Origin: Sphaerotilus uruguayifluvii | Lineage (GTDB): Bacteria; Pseudomonadota; Gammaproteobacteria; Burkholderiales; Burkholderiaceae_C | Direction of reading: 5' to 3' | DNA length: 64,000 nucleotides | NCBI RefSeq assembly: GCF_013294065.1 | Contig: NZ_JABSNM010000007.1 | Coordinates: 124,001-188,000 of the forward strand | Shown here: one piece after another, positions 1 through 10,657 of the stretch | Layout of the letters: each line of letters begins with the position of its first letter | How positions within the stretch are numbered: position 1 is the stretch's first letter | Translations under genes and position numbers: made by a program | Notes under the pieces: generated by a model | Seen by the model: the letters and a program-made list of their open reading frames with translations, nothing else | What the model was told of the DNA's origin: nothing | The model's database searches: none

Positions 1-773
1 CCCACCAGCACATAGCGGCCGGCCAGCCGCTCCGGCGGCACCACGCCGCGCAGCACGTCCAGATAGGAAATGCGCTCGACGTGGCCAGGCGGGCCGCCAT
101 AGCGGATCAGGAAGCGCTCGCCGCGCTGCCAGGCGGCACCGGGCGGCCGCGTGTCCTCCTCGTCGGTCGAGACCGGCAGCCCCGGCGCCGGCCGCTCGCC
201 CGCGGCGCGCAGCAGGGCCAGCGCCATGTGCGGCACCGGCGACGACGCCGCGCCGGCGCTCAGGAAGGCATGGCGCATCACGCCGTCGGCATCGACCGAG
301 GCCTCGGCGGTGCCCACGCCGACCCCGGGCGGCAGCCCGGTGACCGGCAGCAGCAGCCGCGGCGGCTGGCCCGGGCCCGCGGCGACCCAGTCCACCGACA
401 TCACCACCGGAGCCGCGGCCGCGAGCTGGCGCGCCAGCAGCGCGTCCTGCGCCGGATCGGGATCGGGCTCGCTGAAGGTCACGTCCAGCCCGATGGCACG
501 CGGCCGCGCCTCGGCCAGCCGGGCCAGCAGCGTGCTGTGAACCGCGCGCGGCCAGGGCCAGCGGCCGATCGCGGCGACGCTGGCATCGTCGATCGCGACG
601 ATCACGATGTCGGGCGGCGACGGACGGCGCCACAGCGACAGGCCGACGTCATAGACCAGCCGGTCGGCGCGCCAGGTCCAGCCGCCCAGCGGCAGCACGA
701 AGGCCAGCGCGGCCAGCACCAGGGCGACGCCGACGCCGGCCGGCAGGCGCAGCCGCCCGGCCCCCGGCGTCAT
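1..773 (-). CDS. CHASE2-domain sensor protein (N-terminal part, runs off the window)
   Basis: An open frame begins at an ATG at 773 and runs off the left edge, giving about 257 residues. A hydrophobic stretch near residues 10-30 is a signal anchor. It is followed by CHASE2-type sequence: VAIDDASVAAIGRWPWPR and, further on, GLDVTFSEPDPDP. CHASE2 is an extracytoplasmic sensory domain, usually followed by transmembrane helices and an adenylate cyclase, kinase or diguanylate cyclase output, which here lies outside the window. The start overlaps the stop of the upstream LysM/FecR gene by 4 nt (ATGA), so the two are almost certainly translationally coupled. FecR-like plus CHASE2/cyclase pairs are common in Burkholderiales. 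The output domain cannot be named from what is visible. Confidence 0.85.
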   Translation of the reverse strand, partial: MTPGAGRLRLPAGVGVALVLAALAFVLPLGGWTWRADRLVYDVGLSLWRRPSPPDIVIVAIDDASVAAIGRWPWPRAVHSTLLARLAEARPRAIGLDVTFSEPDPDPAQDALLARQLAAAAPVVMSVDWVAAGPGQPPRLLLPVTGLPPGVGVGTAEASVDADGVMRHAFLSAGAASSPVPHMALALLRAAGERPAPGLPVSTDEEDTRPPGAAWQRGERFLIRYGGPPGHVERISYLDVLRGVVPPERLAGRYVLV

Positions 774-2482
774 GGCGCGAGCAGCACCGTGCCGCCGTCG
801 GCCCCGGTCACGCAGCCGCCCTGCCCGCCGCGCAGGCAGTTGGGCACGTCGAAACGCTGCGGCGCGGTGTAGGGCCCGACGAAGCCGTCCGGGTCACGCG
901 CACGCAGCCTCAGGAAGTAGCGCCCGGTGCCCGGCATCTTCACCTCCAGCACCGGCGTGTCGACGCGGCGCGCCAGCGCCAGCACCGAGAAGCTCGCGTC
1001 GCGCGCGAACTCGACGTCGAAGCTCTGGCCCGGCAGGCCCTCCCAGGCCATGCGCACCCCGTCCTCGTCGATGCGCGGCGGCGGCGGCGGCGCCGGAACC
1101 GGCCGCAGCTCGACCCGGTGCACCGCGCCGAACGGCCCCTGGTCGGTGGTGCTGCGCTCGCTGGCCACCCGCCAGAAATAGACCCCCGGCGACAGGCCGT
1201 CCACCGTCAGCGCCGGCGACGCCAGGCCGCGGCGGTCCTGCAGCGTCTCGCGGATCTCCTCGGTGCGCGACAGCTGCACCCGATAGCTGCGCGCCTCCTC
1301 GACCGTCGCCCAGGCCAGGTCCAGCCGGGAGCCGGACACGATGGCCTTCGGGCCCGGACTGATCGGCAGCGGCGGCTCGGGCCGGGCCTTCAGCGTGAAG
1401 GCATGGCGCGCGTCCAGGCCCTGCAGGCCGCGCGCATCCTCGGCGCGCACCCGCACCACATAGTCGCCATCGGGCAGGTGTGCAAAGCGCAGCTCGCCGG
1501 CCTCGACGCGCACATCCTCCAGCACCCGCTCGAAGCGGCTGTCGCTCGCCGCGGCCACCTGGCCGCGGAAGGCCGCGGCCCCCGGCTGCGTCAGGGCGGG
1601 AAAGCGCACCAGCACCTGGTCCCGCCATGACGGCCAGGTCGACAGGTCGGGCGCCACGGGCAGCCGCACCGGCGTCGGCACCGTGCCGCCGCGATCGACC
1701 ACGACGCCGAATCCGGCCTCCACCGGCCGGCCGGCGCGGCCCGCCGGGCCCTCGGTCATCACCACGCCCTCGAGCACCTCGTTGCGGGTCAGCTCGGCGA
1801 GCGCGTCGACGCTGACGCGGAACTCGGTGCCGCGCACGCCCAGCAGCCCCTGCGGCGTGCCGACCCGGAAGCCGGGCAGGCCGCCCGACACCTTCTGCGC
1901 CTTGACCTCCACCTGGCCGTCCTGAAGCCTGACGCCCGACAGCGACCCGCTCGCGCGGGGCAGGCGCTGCGACAGGTCCACCTGCAGCGTGCTGGCCGCG
2001 CGCAGCCGCAGCACCGTGCCGTCGACCAGCTGCAGCGTCGCCTGGCCGTCGCCACCGGTCTGCACCCGGCTGCCCTGCGGCACCGCCTGTCCGGCCTGCA
2101 GCGCCCGGCCATCGGCGCCGCGCACCTCGCCAGACGCCGCCAGCACGCGCGCCGGCGCCGGCTCGGCGGCCATCAGCCGCAGCGGGATGCGCAGCACCGT
2201 GCCGACCGGAATGCGCCGCGGATCGGCGATGCGGTTGAGCGCCTGCAGCTGCGGCCACTGGCGCGGATCGGTCAGCAGCCGCCGTCCCAGCGAGATCAGC
2301 GTCTCGTGCTCGCTCACCGTGAAGGAGAGGAACGCTTCGTCCGGGGGCGTGGGCGCAGCCGTGGCCGCGAACGCGCCGGCATGCACCGCCAGGACGATCA
2401 GGCCCGCCGCCCGCAGCACGGCGCGACGGCCCCCGGGCACCGGGACAGGCGGCACGGCAGGAGACCGGAAGGAAGACGGCAT
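770..2482 (-). CDS. LysM and FecR domain-containing protein
   Basis: 570 residues. The N-terminus has a signal-peptide-like hydrophobic run (about residues 20-43). A LysM-like peptidoglycan-binding module follows (about 52-103; HETLISLGRRLL, then LNRIADPRRIPVGTVLRIP). A FecR-type domain is centred on about residues 130-240 (GLLGVRGTEFRVSVD). The C-terminal half contains repeated beta-sandwich-like segments (YVVRVRAEDARGLQG, YFLRLRARDPDGFVG) resembling FN3-like modules. It is probably periplasmic or cell-wall attached. It overlaps the CHASE2 gene downstream by 4 nt, suggesting a two-gene envelope-sensing unit. The substrate or signal is unknown. The family assignment is secure; the function is inferred from domains only. 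Confidence 0.85.
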   Translation of the reverse strand: MPSSFRSPAVPPVPVPGGRRAVLRAAGLIVLAVHAGAFAATAAPTPPDEAFLSFTVSEHETLISLGRRLLTDPRQWPQLQALNRIADPRRIPVGTVLRIPLRLMAAEPAPARVLAASGEVRGADGRALQAGQAVPQGSRVQTGGDGQATLQLVDGTVLRLRAASTLQVDLSQRLPRASGSLSGVRLQDGQVEVKAQKVSGGLPGFRVGTPQGLLGVRGTEFRVSVDALAELTRNEVLEGVVMTEGPAGRAGRPVEAGFGVVVDRGGTVPTPVRLPVAPDLSTWPSWRDQVLVRFPALTQPGAAAFRGQVAAASDSRFERVLEDVRVEAGELRFAHLPDGDYVVRVRAEDARGLQGLDARHAFTLKARPEPPLPISPGPKAIVSGSRLDLAWATVEEARSYRVQLSRTEEIRETLQDRRGLASPALTVDGLSPGVYFWRVASERSTTDQGPFGAVHRVELRPVPAPPPPPRIDEDGVRMAWEGLPGQSFDVEFARDASFSVLALARRVDTPVLEVKMPGTGRYFLRLRARDPDGFVGPYTAPQRFDVPNCLRGGQGGCVTGADGGTVLLAP

Positions 2483-2600
2483 GTTGGGCTCGACAGGAGT
2501 GGCACCCGGATCGGGAAACTCCTGATCTTATCGCCCGCATGCAAATGCAAGAACGTGCAAGTTCCCGTGCGTGTGCCTCATGTCTCGGTCGGGTGCCGTG

Positions 2601-2735
2601 TCAGGTATCGAGGTAGTCGATGATGTTGAAGAACGCCCCCTGCGGGTCCTGCAGCACCGCGAAGCGGCCCACGCCGGCGATGTCGTCGGCGCCACCAGCA
2701 CCTTGCCGCCGAGCGCGGCGCATTCGGCGGCCATC
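2601..2735 (-). pseudogene. Truncated 3' remnant of a VOC-family gene; left direct repeat of the CRISPR island
   Basis: These 135 nt match the last 136 nt of the intact VOC gene at 18714-18849, with one substitution (fourth base from the stop) and one deleted G near 2693 that frameshifts the remnant. The stop codon is retained, and the reading frame for the end of the protein (GRFAVLQDPQGAFFNIIDYL) is still visible. Beyond 2735 similarity stops, apart from a short shared CAGCACGGG. From about 2736 to 2846 I see no gene and no further structure before the decayed repeats begin. The two copies are in the same orientation and bracket the whole CRISPR-Cas locus. Confidence 0.9.
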
Positions 2736-2846
2736 AGGCCGTCTGCACAGCACGGGTATCGTGAACTCTGCACGCCGCCCATCCACCCCGCGAACTCCAG
2801 AGAGGATGACTGCTCTATGCGCTCCGCAGATCCTCTGTTCCTGGCT

Positions 2847-3759
2847 GCTTCAATCCCTCCCATTTCGGGGCAAGCGACGCGCCACCATCCTCGCAGAGCT
2901 CAACCTCGGCATGGTTTCAATCCACACCCAATTTATAACTGGGGATGCGAACAGCGCGTCATGCCACCAATCCTCACGGGTTTCAATTCACGTCCATCCA
3001 TTACAGAAAAGACGACATAAAAATTGTGTCGCAACACAATACTTGCAACCTGTTTCAATTCACGCCCCCTCGCTCTAGAGCGGACAACAATCAGTCTCCC
3101 CCTTGATTCGCGCCACGGTGTTTCAATCCACACCCATCCATCTCAGAATGAGCGACACGTTAGATCACCCGAAATGTCCTTAGAAATGGCAGTTTCAATT
3201 CACGTCCACTCATTTCAGAGCAGCCGACCGTAAAAGGCATCTGCCAGATTGAGTCCGAGTACCTGTTTCAATCCGCTCCCACCCATTTCAGGGCAGGCGA
3301 TCCTTCTCGGCCGACAAGCCCGTAAGCACTGGCGTCGCCTCAATCCATGCGCCCACCTTAATACAACAACATGAAGAGGACCTGACTCAAATTTAATTGT
3401 TGCACTCAAAAACAAAATTCAACCAGTAAAGAGCGGGCGACCGCCGCCGCATCGATGCTGGCGAGGTCATCAACGTGTTTCAATTCACACCCACCCATTT
3501 CAGAGCGGGCGACAGGTCACCGAACTAGCGCCGTAGATGGGCAGCGTGTTTCAACCCATGCCCACCCATTTCAGGGCAAGCGATCCTTCTCGGCCGACAA
3601 GCCCGTAAGCACTGGCGTCGCCTCAATCCATGCTCCCACCTTAATACAACAACATGAAGAGGACCTGACTCAAATTTAATTGTTGCATTCAAAAACAAAA
3701 TTCAACCAGTGAAGAGCGGGCGACCGCCGCCGCATCGATGCCGGCGAGGTCATCAACGT
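2847..3759 (-). CRISPR. Decayed leader-distal end of the CRISPR array
   Basis: Degenerate copies of the 37-nt repeat start at about 2847 (truncated), 2914, 2980, 3052, 3120, 3192, 3265, 3337, 3416 (internally deleted), 3477, 3548 and 3620. Most start points are 66-73 nt apart, so the original repeat-spacer period is still visible. Many differences from the consensus are C-to-T or G-to-A (for example TTTCAATTCAC for TTTCAACCCAC), and the spacers here are more AT-rich than those in the intact array. This is the end farthest from cas2 and the leader, where the oldest units are expected. Part of the segment is a recent 217-bp duplication. Confidence 0.85.
3297..3513. repeat. 217-bp direct duplication inside the decayed array, copy 1 (copy 2 at 3580-3796)
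   Basis: 3297-3513 and 3580-3796 are the same length and differ at four positions by eye (for example TGCACTCAAA versus TGCATTCAAA). The offset is 283 bp. Each copy carries a badly decayed repeat, an AT-rich stretch containing AATTTAATTGTTGCA, an internally deleted repeat and one near-consensus repeat. This looks like unequal recombination between repeats rather than new spacer acquisition. Confidence 0.9.
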
Positions 3760-6700
3760 GTTTCAATTCACACCCACCCATTTCAGAGCGGGCGACGACA
3801 CCATCGGCATCGGGCCGCAACGCGGACCCGGAGTTTCAACCCACGCCCACCCATTTCAGAGCGGGCGACTGCTCGACCCTCAGGCACCCATCCGCGACAT
3901 CGTCGTTTCAACCCACGCCCACCCATTTCAGAGCGGGCGACGCTGCGCAACAACCGCAGCGCCACCGCTGCGCAGTTTCAACCCACGCCCACCCATTTCA
4001 GAGCGGGCGACGCGGCCAACCCCGGCACGACCTACCTGGCCGCGCTGTTTCAACCCACGCCCACCCATTTCAGAGCGGGCGACGCACGCGACACTACCTC
4101 GGCTACTTCAAGACCGTCGTTTCAACCCACGCCCACCCATTTCAGAGCGGGCGACGGAGGTCCGAGTTCCGATCGACCACATCACGGGCGTTTCAACCCA
4201 CGCCCACCCATTTCAGAGCGGGCGACGACCGGTTCATGGGGCTGCAGGAGTTCGGCGGACAGTTTCAACCCACGCCCACCCATTTCAGAGCGGGCGACGA
4301 CCGGATCATCCCCGCCAAAGTGGCCGCCAGCGGGTTTCAACCCACGCCCACCCATTTCAGAGCGGGCGACGGGTTCTGACCATGCCCGAGCAGATCGTTC
4401 ACGGGGCTGTTTCAACCCACGCCCACCCATTTCAGAGCGGGCGACGGGGATGGTGTCGGTCATGCTCATTCTCCGGTGGCGTTTCAACCCACGCCCACCC
4501 ATTTCAGAGCGGGCGACCGGCTGCATATTGGCGTGCTGCTGCGCGCTGGAAGTTTCAACCCACGCCCACCCATTTCAGAGCGGGCGACAAGGACTTCGCG
4601 CGCTCGGTCATCGCCGACCTGCTGTTTCAACCCACGCCCACCCATTTCAGAGCGGGCGACCGCCCGATTGCACTCGTCACAGGCAGGGAGTAGCAGGTTT
4701 CAACCCACGCCCACCCATTTCAGAGCGGGCGACCTGCGGAAGGTTGCGCTTTGCCATGGTCTGGTCAGTTTCAACCCACGCCCACCCATTTCAGAGCGGG
4801 CGACCAGTTTTTGTCCTTCAGTAAAAATGACCCAAGCCGTTTCAACCCACGCCCACCCATTTCAGAGCGGGCGACCCCTGCGTCGCGATCTGGTCGCGCA
4901 GCTGCTGCAGGTTTCAACCCACGCCCACCCATTTCAGAGCGGGCGACCCGTGCGCCGCGTCGGCACCCGGAAGACGTCGAAGTTTCAACCCACGCCCACC
5001 CATTTCAGAGCGGGCGACAAGGTGCGGATCCAGATGCATGACGCCCCGGCAGCGTTTCAACCCACGCCCACCCATTTCAGAGCGGGCGACGACGCGGACG
5101 ATGGCGCCGGCGTCGGCCATGCCAGGTTTCAACCCACGCCCACCCATTTCAGAGCGGGCGACGAATGGGAGAGCGAGGGCGGCTGCGAGTGGATCGCGTT
5201 TCAACCCACGCCCACCCATTTCAGAGCGGGCGACCTGGTTGGTGATCAGGCGGCCGGCTGCATGCTGGCGTTTCAACCCACGCCCACCCATTTCAGAGCG
5301 GGCGACCATGCGCTGGATCGTCGGCTGGGAGGGTGTGACCGTTTCAACCCACGCCCACCCATTTCAGAGCGGGCGACCGATTACTCCAGCGTCAGCAACA
5401 AGCCGGAAGCTGCGTTTCAACCCACGCCCACCCATTTCAGAGCGGGCGACCGATGTGACGCAGTGCGGCCAGATCCTGCAGGAGCTGTTTCAACCCACGC
5501 CCACCCATTTCAGAGCGGGCGACCTGGTTGGTGATCAGGCGGCCGGCTGCATGCTCGCGTTTCAACCCACGCCCACCCATTTCAGAGCGGGCGACGAGCG
5601 TAGACGGCCGGCTGGCGCTGCACGATGGGGGTTTCAACCCACGCCCACCCATTTCAGAGCGGGCGACGTGCGTCCTTCAGCGTGCCGGTGGCGGCCGAGC
5701 CGCGGTTTCAACCCACGCCCACCCATTTCAGAGCGGGCGACACTGCAGCGTCACCTGGACCGTCTGGAGCCCGACGTTTCAACCCACGCCCACCCATTTC
5801 AGAGCGGGCGACATCACGGTCTGCATCTGGGCCGGGCGGGGGATCACGTTTCAACCCACGCCCACCCATTTCAGAGCGGGCGACGCTGGCCGAAGGATTC
5901 GCGACTGCCGCCAGCGTGCACGTTTCAACCCACGCCCACCCATTTCAGAGCGGGCGACCGGAGCGCGTAGGTTCGGACCAGGCTGATCAGCGTGTTTCAA
6001 CCCACGCCCACCCATTTCAGAGCGGGCGACGCCGGCGGCGTCGTGGCTGGCCTGCACCGTCAGGTTTCAACCCACGCCCACCCATTTCAGAGCGGGCGAC
6101 GCGTTGGACATTTCTGCTCCTGTGCTGGTGGTGGTGTTTCAACCCACGCCCACCCATTTCAGAGCGGGCGACGGTCTTGCCGGCACCGCTCTCGCCGACG
6201 AGGGCCACGTTTCAACCCACGCCCACCCATTTCAGAGCGGGCGACACGATCAGGCTGCGCGCGATCGCGCCGCCGGCGTTGTTTCAACCCACGCCCACCC
6301 ATTTCAGAGCGGGCGACTGAGGGTGATGGTGTTGGTGGTAGCGGTCATGTTGTTTCAACCCACGCCCACCCATTTCAGAGCGGGCGACCACAGCAGGCAG
6401 CCCCGCCACAGCAACACCGCGAAGTTTCAACCCACGCCCACCCATTTCAGAGCGGGCGACGGTCCAGAGCGTGGCCACGCCGCGGCTCAGCGGGGGTTTC
6501 AACCCACGCCCACCCATTTCAGAGCGGGCGACGGGTGACGTTCTCGGCCTTGCGGTACGGGGTCGAGTTTCAACCCACGCCCACCCATTTCAGAGCGGGC
6601 GACCGGTGGTAGCGCTCGGCGGCGCGGGTTCCCTCAATGTTTCAACCCACGCCCACCCATTTCAGAGCGGGCGACCTCAGCCCGCTGACCGGGTGCACGT

Positions 6701-9700
6701 GGCAGTCCACGTTTCAACCCACGCCCACCCATTTCAGAGCGGGCGACGAGGGCTGCGGCACGCTGCACGACGAGGCGGCCTGGTTTCAACCCACGCCCAC
6801 CCATTTCAGAGCGGGCGACCTGACAGCACCACGGACACCTGCACCTGGCGCTGGTTTCAACCCACGCCCACCCATTTCAGAGCGGGCGACGCAGCAGCTC
6901 AGGCGACGGCGTCGGCCGCCTACGTGTTTCAACCCACGCCCACCCATTTCAGAGCGGGCGACCACCCAGCATTTGCACGACCCGGCCGTGTCCCTGGTTT
7001 CAACCCACGCCCACCCATTTCAGAGCGGGCGACCCAGCAGGCCATTGATGTAGCCCTCGAGATCGATGTTTCAACCCACGCCCACCCATTTCAGAGCGGG
7101 CGACGCATGGCCGCGGCTTTCTCGGTGCACGCCGTCACCGTTTCAACCCACGCCCACCCATTTCAGAGCGGGCGACCCACTCGGCCCCTCCTTTTTCGCC
7201 GCAGATCAGGCGTTTCAACCCACGCCCACCCATTTCAGAGCGGGCGACCCTCGGCCCACACGCCGACCACGGTCTGCCACGTCTGTTTCAACCCACGCCC
7301 ACCCATTTCAGAGCGGGCGACAGGCATGGCAAGAGCGCGCCCACGGCATCGGCGCGGTTTCAACCCACGCCCACCCATTTCAGAGCGGGCGACCGCTGCG
7401 CGACTCGCTCGAGGCCGAGCGCCTGCAGTTTCAACCCACGCCCACCCATTTCAGAGCGGGCGACGGCCGGACGATCGGCGTGAGCGTGCAAGCCGAGATG
7501 TTTCAACCCACGCCCACCCATTTCAGAGCGGGCGACGAGGAGGCGCGCCAGTATTTCACCGAGTGCCCGAACGCGTTTCAACCCACGCCCACCCATTTCA
7601 GAGCGGGCGACGCAATTTCGTTGCGCATCGGCACGTCGCTCACCGTTTCAACCCACGCCCACCCATTTCAGAGCGGGCGACAGGTACTGCCGCGGCTGCG
7701 CGAGATCTGGCAGGCGTTTCAACCCACGCCCACCCATTTCAGAGCGGGCGACTTGGCGACCATGCTCGGCAACGTGATGGGCGGTCAGTTTCAACCCACG
7801 CCCACCCATTTCAGAGCGGGCGACGTACAACGTCAAGACCGGGCTGCAGTTCGACGTTTCGTTTCAACCCACGCCCACCCATTTCAGAGCGGGCGACGGT
7901 CAGATCGTCTGATTTCACGCACCTGGTCATCAGTTTCAACCCACGCCCACCCATTTCAGAGCGGGCGACTGCTGCTGCAGGTGGCGTCGGGCGGCGAGCT
8001 CACCGTTTCAACCCACGCCCACCCATTTCAGAGCGGGCGACGTTCGCCGGACCCAACCGGGCACTCATGCGCGGCGATGTTTCAACCCACGCCCACCCAT
8101 TTCAGAGCGGGCGACCGGTCAGCACTGATTCAATGAGTCTCTGGGCGGGCGTTTCAACCCACGCCCACCCATTTCAGAGCGGGCGACTCACGGTCTGGGT
8201 GCGGTGGTCGGCGAGGTAGACGTTTCAACCCACGCCCACCCATTTCAGAGCGGGCGACCCCGGCCTCAGGGACCATTGATGCCTTCGCCATGTTTCAACC
8301 CACGCCCACCCATTTCAGAGCGGGCGACGCTTTTCGGCCCCCCTGCAACACCGGCCAGGGCGGTGTTTCAACCCACGCCCACCCATTTCAGAGCGGGCGA
8401 CGTCCCCGCGGCGGTGCCGTTGACGGTGATGGCTCGTTTCAACCCACGCCCACCCATTTCAGAGCGGGCGACCCTCAGCCTGCCGCGCCAGCTCCTAATG
8501 AGCCGCGCGGTTTCAACCCACGCCCACCCATTTCAGAGCGGGCGACGCCGACCTGATCCGCCGCCGCTACCCCGACGCGATGTTTCAACCCACGCCCACC
8601 CATTTCAGAGCGGGCGACGCTGTTGGCGCTGTCGTACATCGCGCCGATGCCGCTGGTTTCAACCCACGCCCACCCATTTCAGAGCGGGCGACACCAACGC
8701 CATCTTAGGAGATCAGGCAATGGCAGTGTTTCAACCCACGCCCACCCATTTCAGAGCGGGCGACCTCCGGGTCGACGGACCAGCCCACATCAGCTGATCG
8801 TTTCAACCCACGCCCACCCATTTCAGAGCGGGCGACCGTCTACTCGCTGATCGCCTTCGGGCTGCCGCTCGTGTTTCAACCCACGCCCACCCATTTCAGA
8901 GCGGGCGACCGTGCCGGATGACTTCACGCGCTCGATCGCCGAAGCGTTTCAACCCACGCCCACCCATTTCAGAGCGGGCGACCGCTGTCGGGGCTGTAGC
9001 CATTCCCGGCCGATGACGTTTCAACCCACGCCCACCCATTTCAGAGCGGGCGACCTGTCCGGACCTCAGGAGGCATACAACAGCCTCTCGTTTCAACCCA
9101 CGCCCACCCATTTCAGAGCGGGCGACGTCGACGGCGGCGGGCTCAGATTCGGCATCCGGACGTTTCAACCCACGCCCACCCATTTCAGAGCGGGCGACAT
9201 GGGACTCGCAAATGCCGTGCTGACGGCAGCACAGTTTCAACCCACGCCCACCCATTTCAGAGCGGGCGACCGGTAGTGGCTATCTCTGTGCTGATGGGGT
9301 GGATGTTTCAACCCACGCCCACCCATTTCAGAGCGGGCGACGCGCTGCCGGTGGTCTGCTGCTGGCCGCCGAAGTTGTTTCAACCCACGCCCACCCATTT
9401 CAGAGCGGGCGACAGCAGACCCCGGGAGGCAGCTTGCTCGATGGCGAGTTTCAACCCACGCCCACCCATTTCAGAGCGGGCGACGCGGAAGTGCCGGAGG
9501 CGCTGCGCATCGCGGCCGAGGTTTCAACCCACGCCCACCCATTTCAGAGCGGGCGACTTGACGGCGGCGGGCTCCGATACGGCATCCGGACGTTTCAACC
9601 CACGCCCACCCATTTCAGAGCGGGCGACGATCGTGCGCCTGGTCGAGAAGACCCTGGCCACGAAGTTTCAACCCACGCCCACCCATTTCAGAGCGGGCGA

Positions 9701-10133
9701 CACGCGGACGGGGCTGTCACCTGCGTCGCCCAGGCTGTTTCAACCCACGCCCACCCATTTCAGAGCGGGCGACGATGTGGCTGGGCCTGGGCGCCTGGCT
9801 CATGAGCTGTTTCAACCCACGCCCACCCATTTCAGAGCGGGCGACTTCATCGGCTCGCTGACGCAGGTCCTGCGCGAGTCGTTTCAACCCACGCCCACCC
9901 ATTTCAGAGCGGGCGACGTGCGGGTTCGACATTGAGAACCGCAAGGGCAGATGTTTCAACCCACGCCCACCCATTTCAGAGCGGGCGACTGGGCACCGTT
10001 CACGCGATCGGCTCGGGGTCTTCCGTTTCAACCCACGCCCACCCATTTCAGAGCGGGCGACAGCCCTGCCAGGATTCGCCAAGGTTGCCGATGGGCGTTT
10101 CAACCCACGCCCACCCATTTCAGAGCGGGCGAC
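3760..10133 (-). CRISPR. Type I-C CRISPR array: 88 identical 37-nt repeats plus one near-identical, about 35-nt spacers
   Basis: A 37-nt repeat (plus strand GTTTCAACCC...GAGCGGGCGAC) recurs from 3833 to 10133: 88 copies that look identical by eye, separated by 87 spacers of 33-38 nt. One further copy with two mismatches starts at 3760. Read on the minus strand, the repeat ends in GTGGGTTGAAAC, the usual type I-C 3' end. It can form a 7-bp stem CGCCCGC/GTGGGCG with a 10-nt loop followed by an 11-nt handle. Orientation is therefore the same as the cas genes: transcription from the leader at 10134-10343 leftwards, with the newest spacers near 10 kb. No degenerate terminal repeat is seen on the leader side. 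Two pairs of near-identical spacers occur (5235/5524 and 9127/9558). Confidence 0.98.
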
Positions 10134-10343
10134 TCCACGGTGCCAAATCATTGCCAGCACGACGAAAAATCCGCTCATCGCGCGAACCGGGTCGTCTGGA
10201 GAGACAGGCAAGGGTCGATCGGCGCAAAGTGCTGGAAAAAGTCTTCATGGGACAAGGACTTGCGTGGAGCGCGAACCCACCGAGGATGTAACGGTCACTT
10301 GAGGTTCGCGCTGGCCATCATACCGGCCGGCATGGCCGGCATG
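10134..10343 (-). promoter_or_regulatory. CRISPR leader
   Basis: This is the 210-bp non-coding stretch between the cas2 stop and the first intact repeat, on the side where spacer addition is expected. It should hold the array promoter and Cas1-Cas2 docking signals. The cas2-proximal end contains GC-rich self-complementary sequence (CCGGCCGGCATGGCCGG, 10323-10339). I see no convincing -35/-10 pair. Confidence 0.75.
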
Positions 10344-10634
10344 TCAAATCACCAGAGGATCCTCGAAATCAGTCGAGCGGAACTTGCCGTGCTGGCGGAC
10401 CTCGCAGCCGCGGGTGCTGGCCATGCGGTACAGGCGCAGGCAGTCGAGCCCGAGATCGACTTCGGCGAGCAGGCGTCGCTCCAGATCCTCCATCTGCGCA
10501 AGAGTGACCTGACACTCGAAGACTGATTTCTGCACCCGTTGGCCCGTGCTCTCGCAGACGCGGGCAACCCGGCGCAGGCGTCTGCGACCGGCTGCCGTCT
10601 CAGTGTTGACGTCATAGCAGACGATCACGAGCAT
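10344..10634 (-). CDS. cas2: CRISPR-associated endoribonuclease/adaptation protein Cas2
   Basis: 96 residues from the ATG at 10634; a GTG one codon upstream is an alternative start, but the ATG is better spaced from a GGGGGA ribosome site. The N-terminus MLVIVCYDV is the first beta strand of the Cas2 ferredoxin fold with its conserved Asp. KSVFECQVT is the second conserved segment. Cas2 dimerises and bridges two Cas1 dimers to integrate new spacers at the leader end. It is the last gene of the cas operon, 23 bp after cas1, and abuts the leader. The length is normal for the family. Confidence 0.95.
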   Translation of the reverse strand: MLVIVCYDVNTETAAGRRRLRRVARVCESTGQRVQKSVFECQVTLAQMEDLERRLLAEVDLGLDCLRLYRMASTRGCEVRQHGKFRSTDFEDPLVI

Positions 10635-10657
10635 CACATCCCCCGCGGGCTCGCTGG

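Noticed and set aside
3337-3441. A possible mobile insertion splitting a repeat
   Set aside because: The AT-rich stretch is better read as two decayed repeats (3337 and 3416) with a spacer between them; spacing stays near 72 bp and there are no clear terminal inverted repeats with target duplication.
2847-10211. Many open frames of 60-580 codons on both strands within the CRISPR array
   Set aside because: The repeat plus an average spacer is 72 nt, exactly 24 codons, and the repeat has no stop in several frames. The predicted proteins only repeat the repeat's translation (for example HAHPFQSGR).
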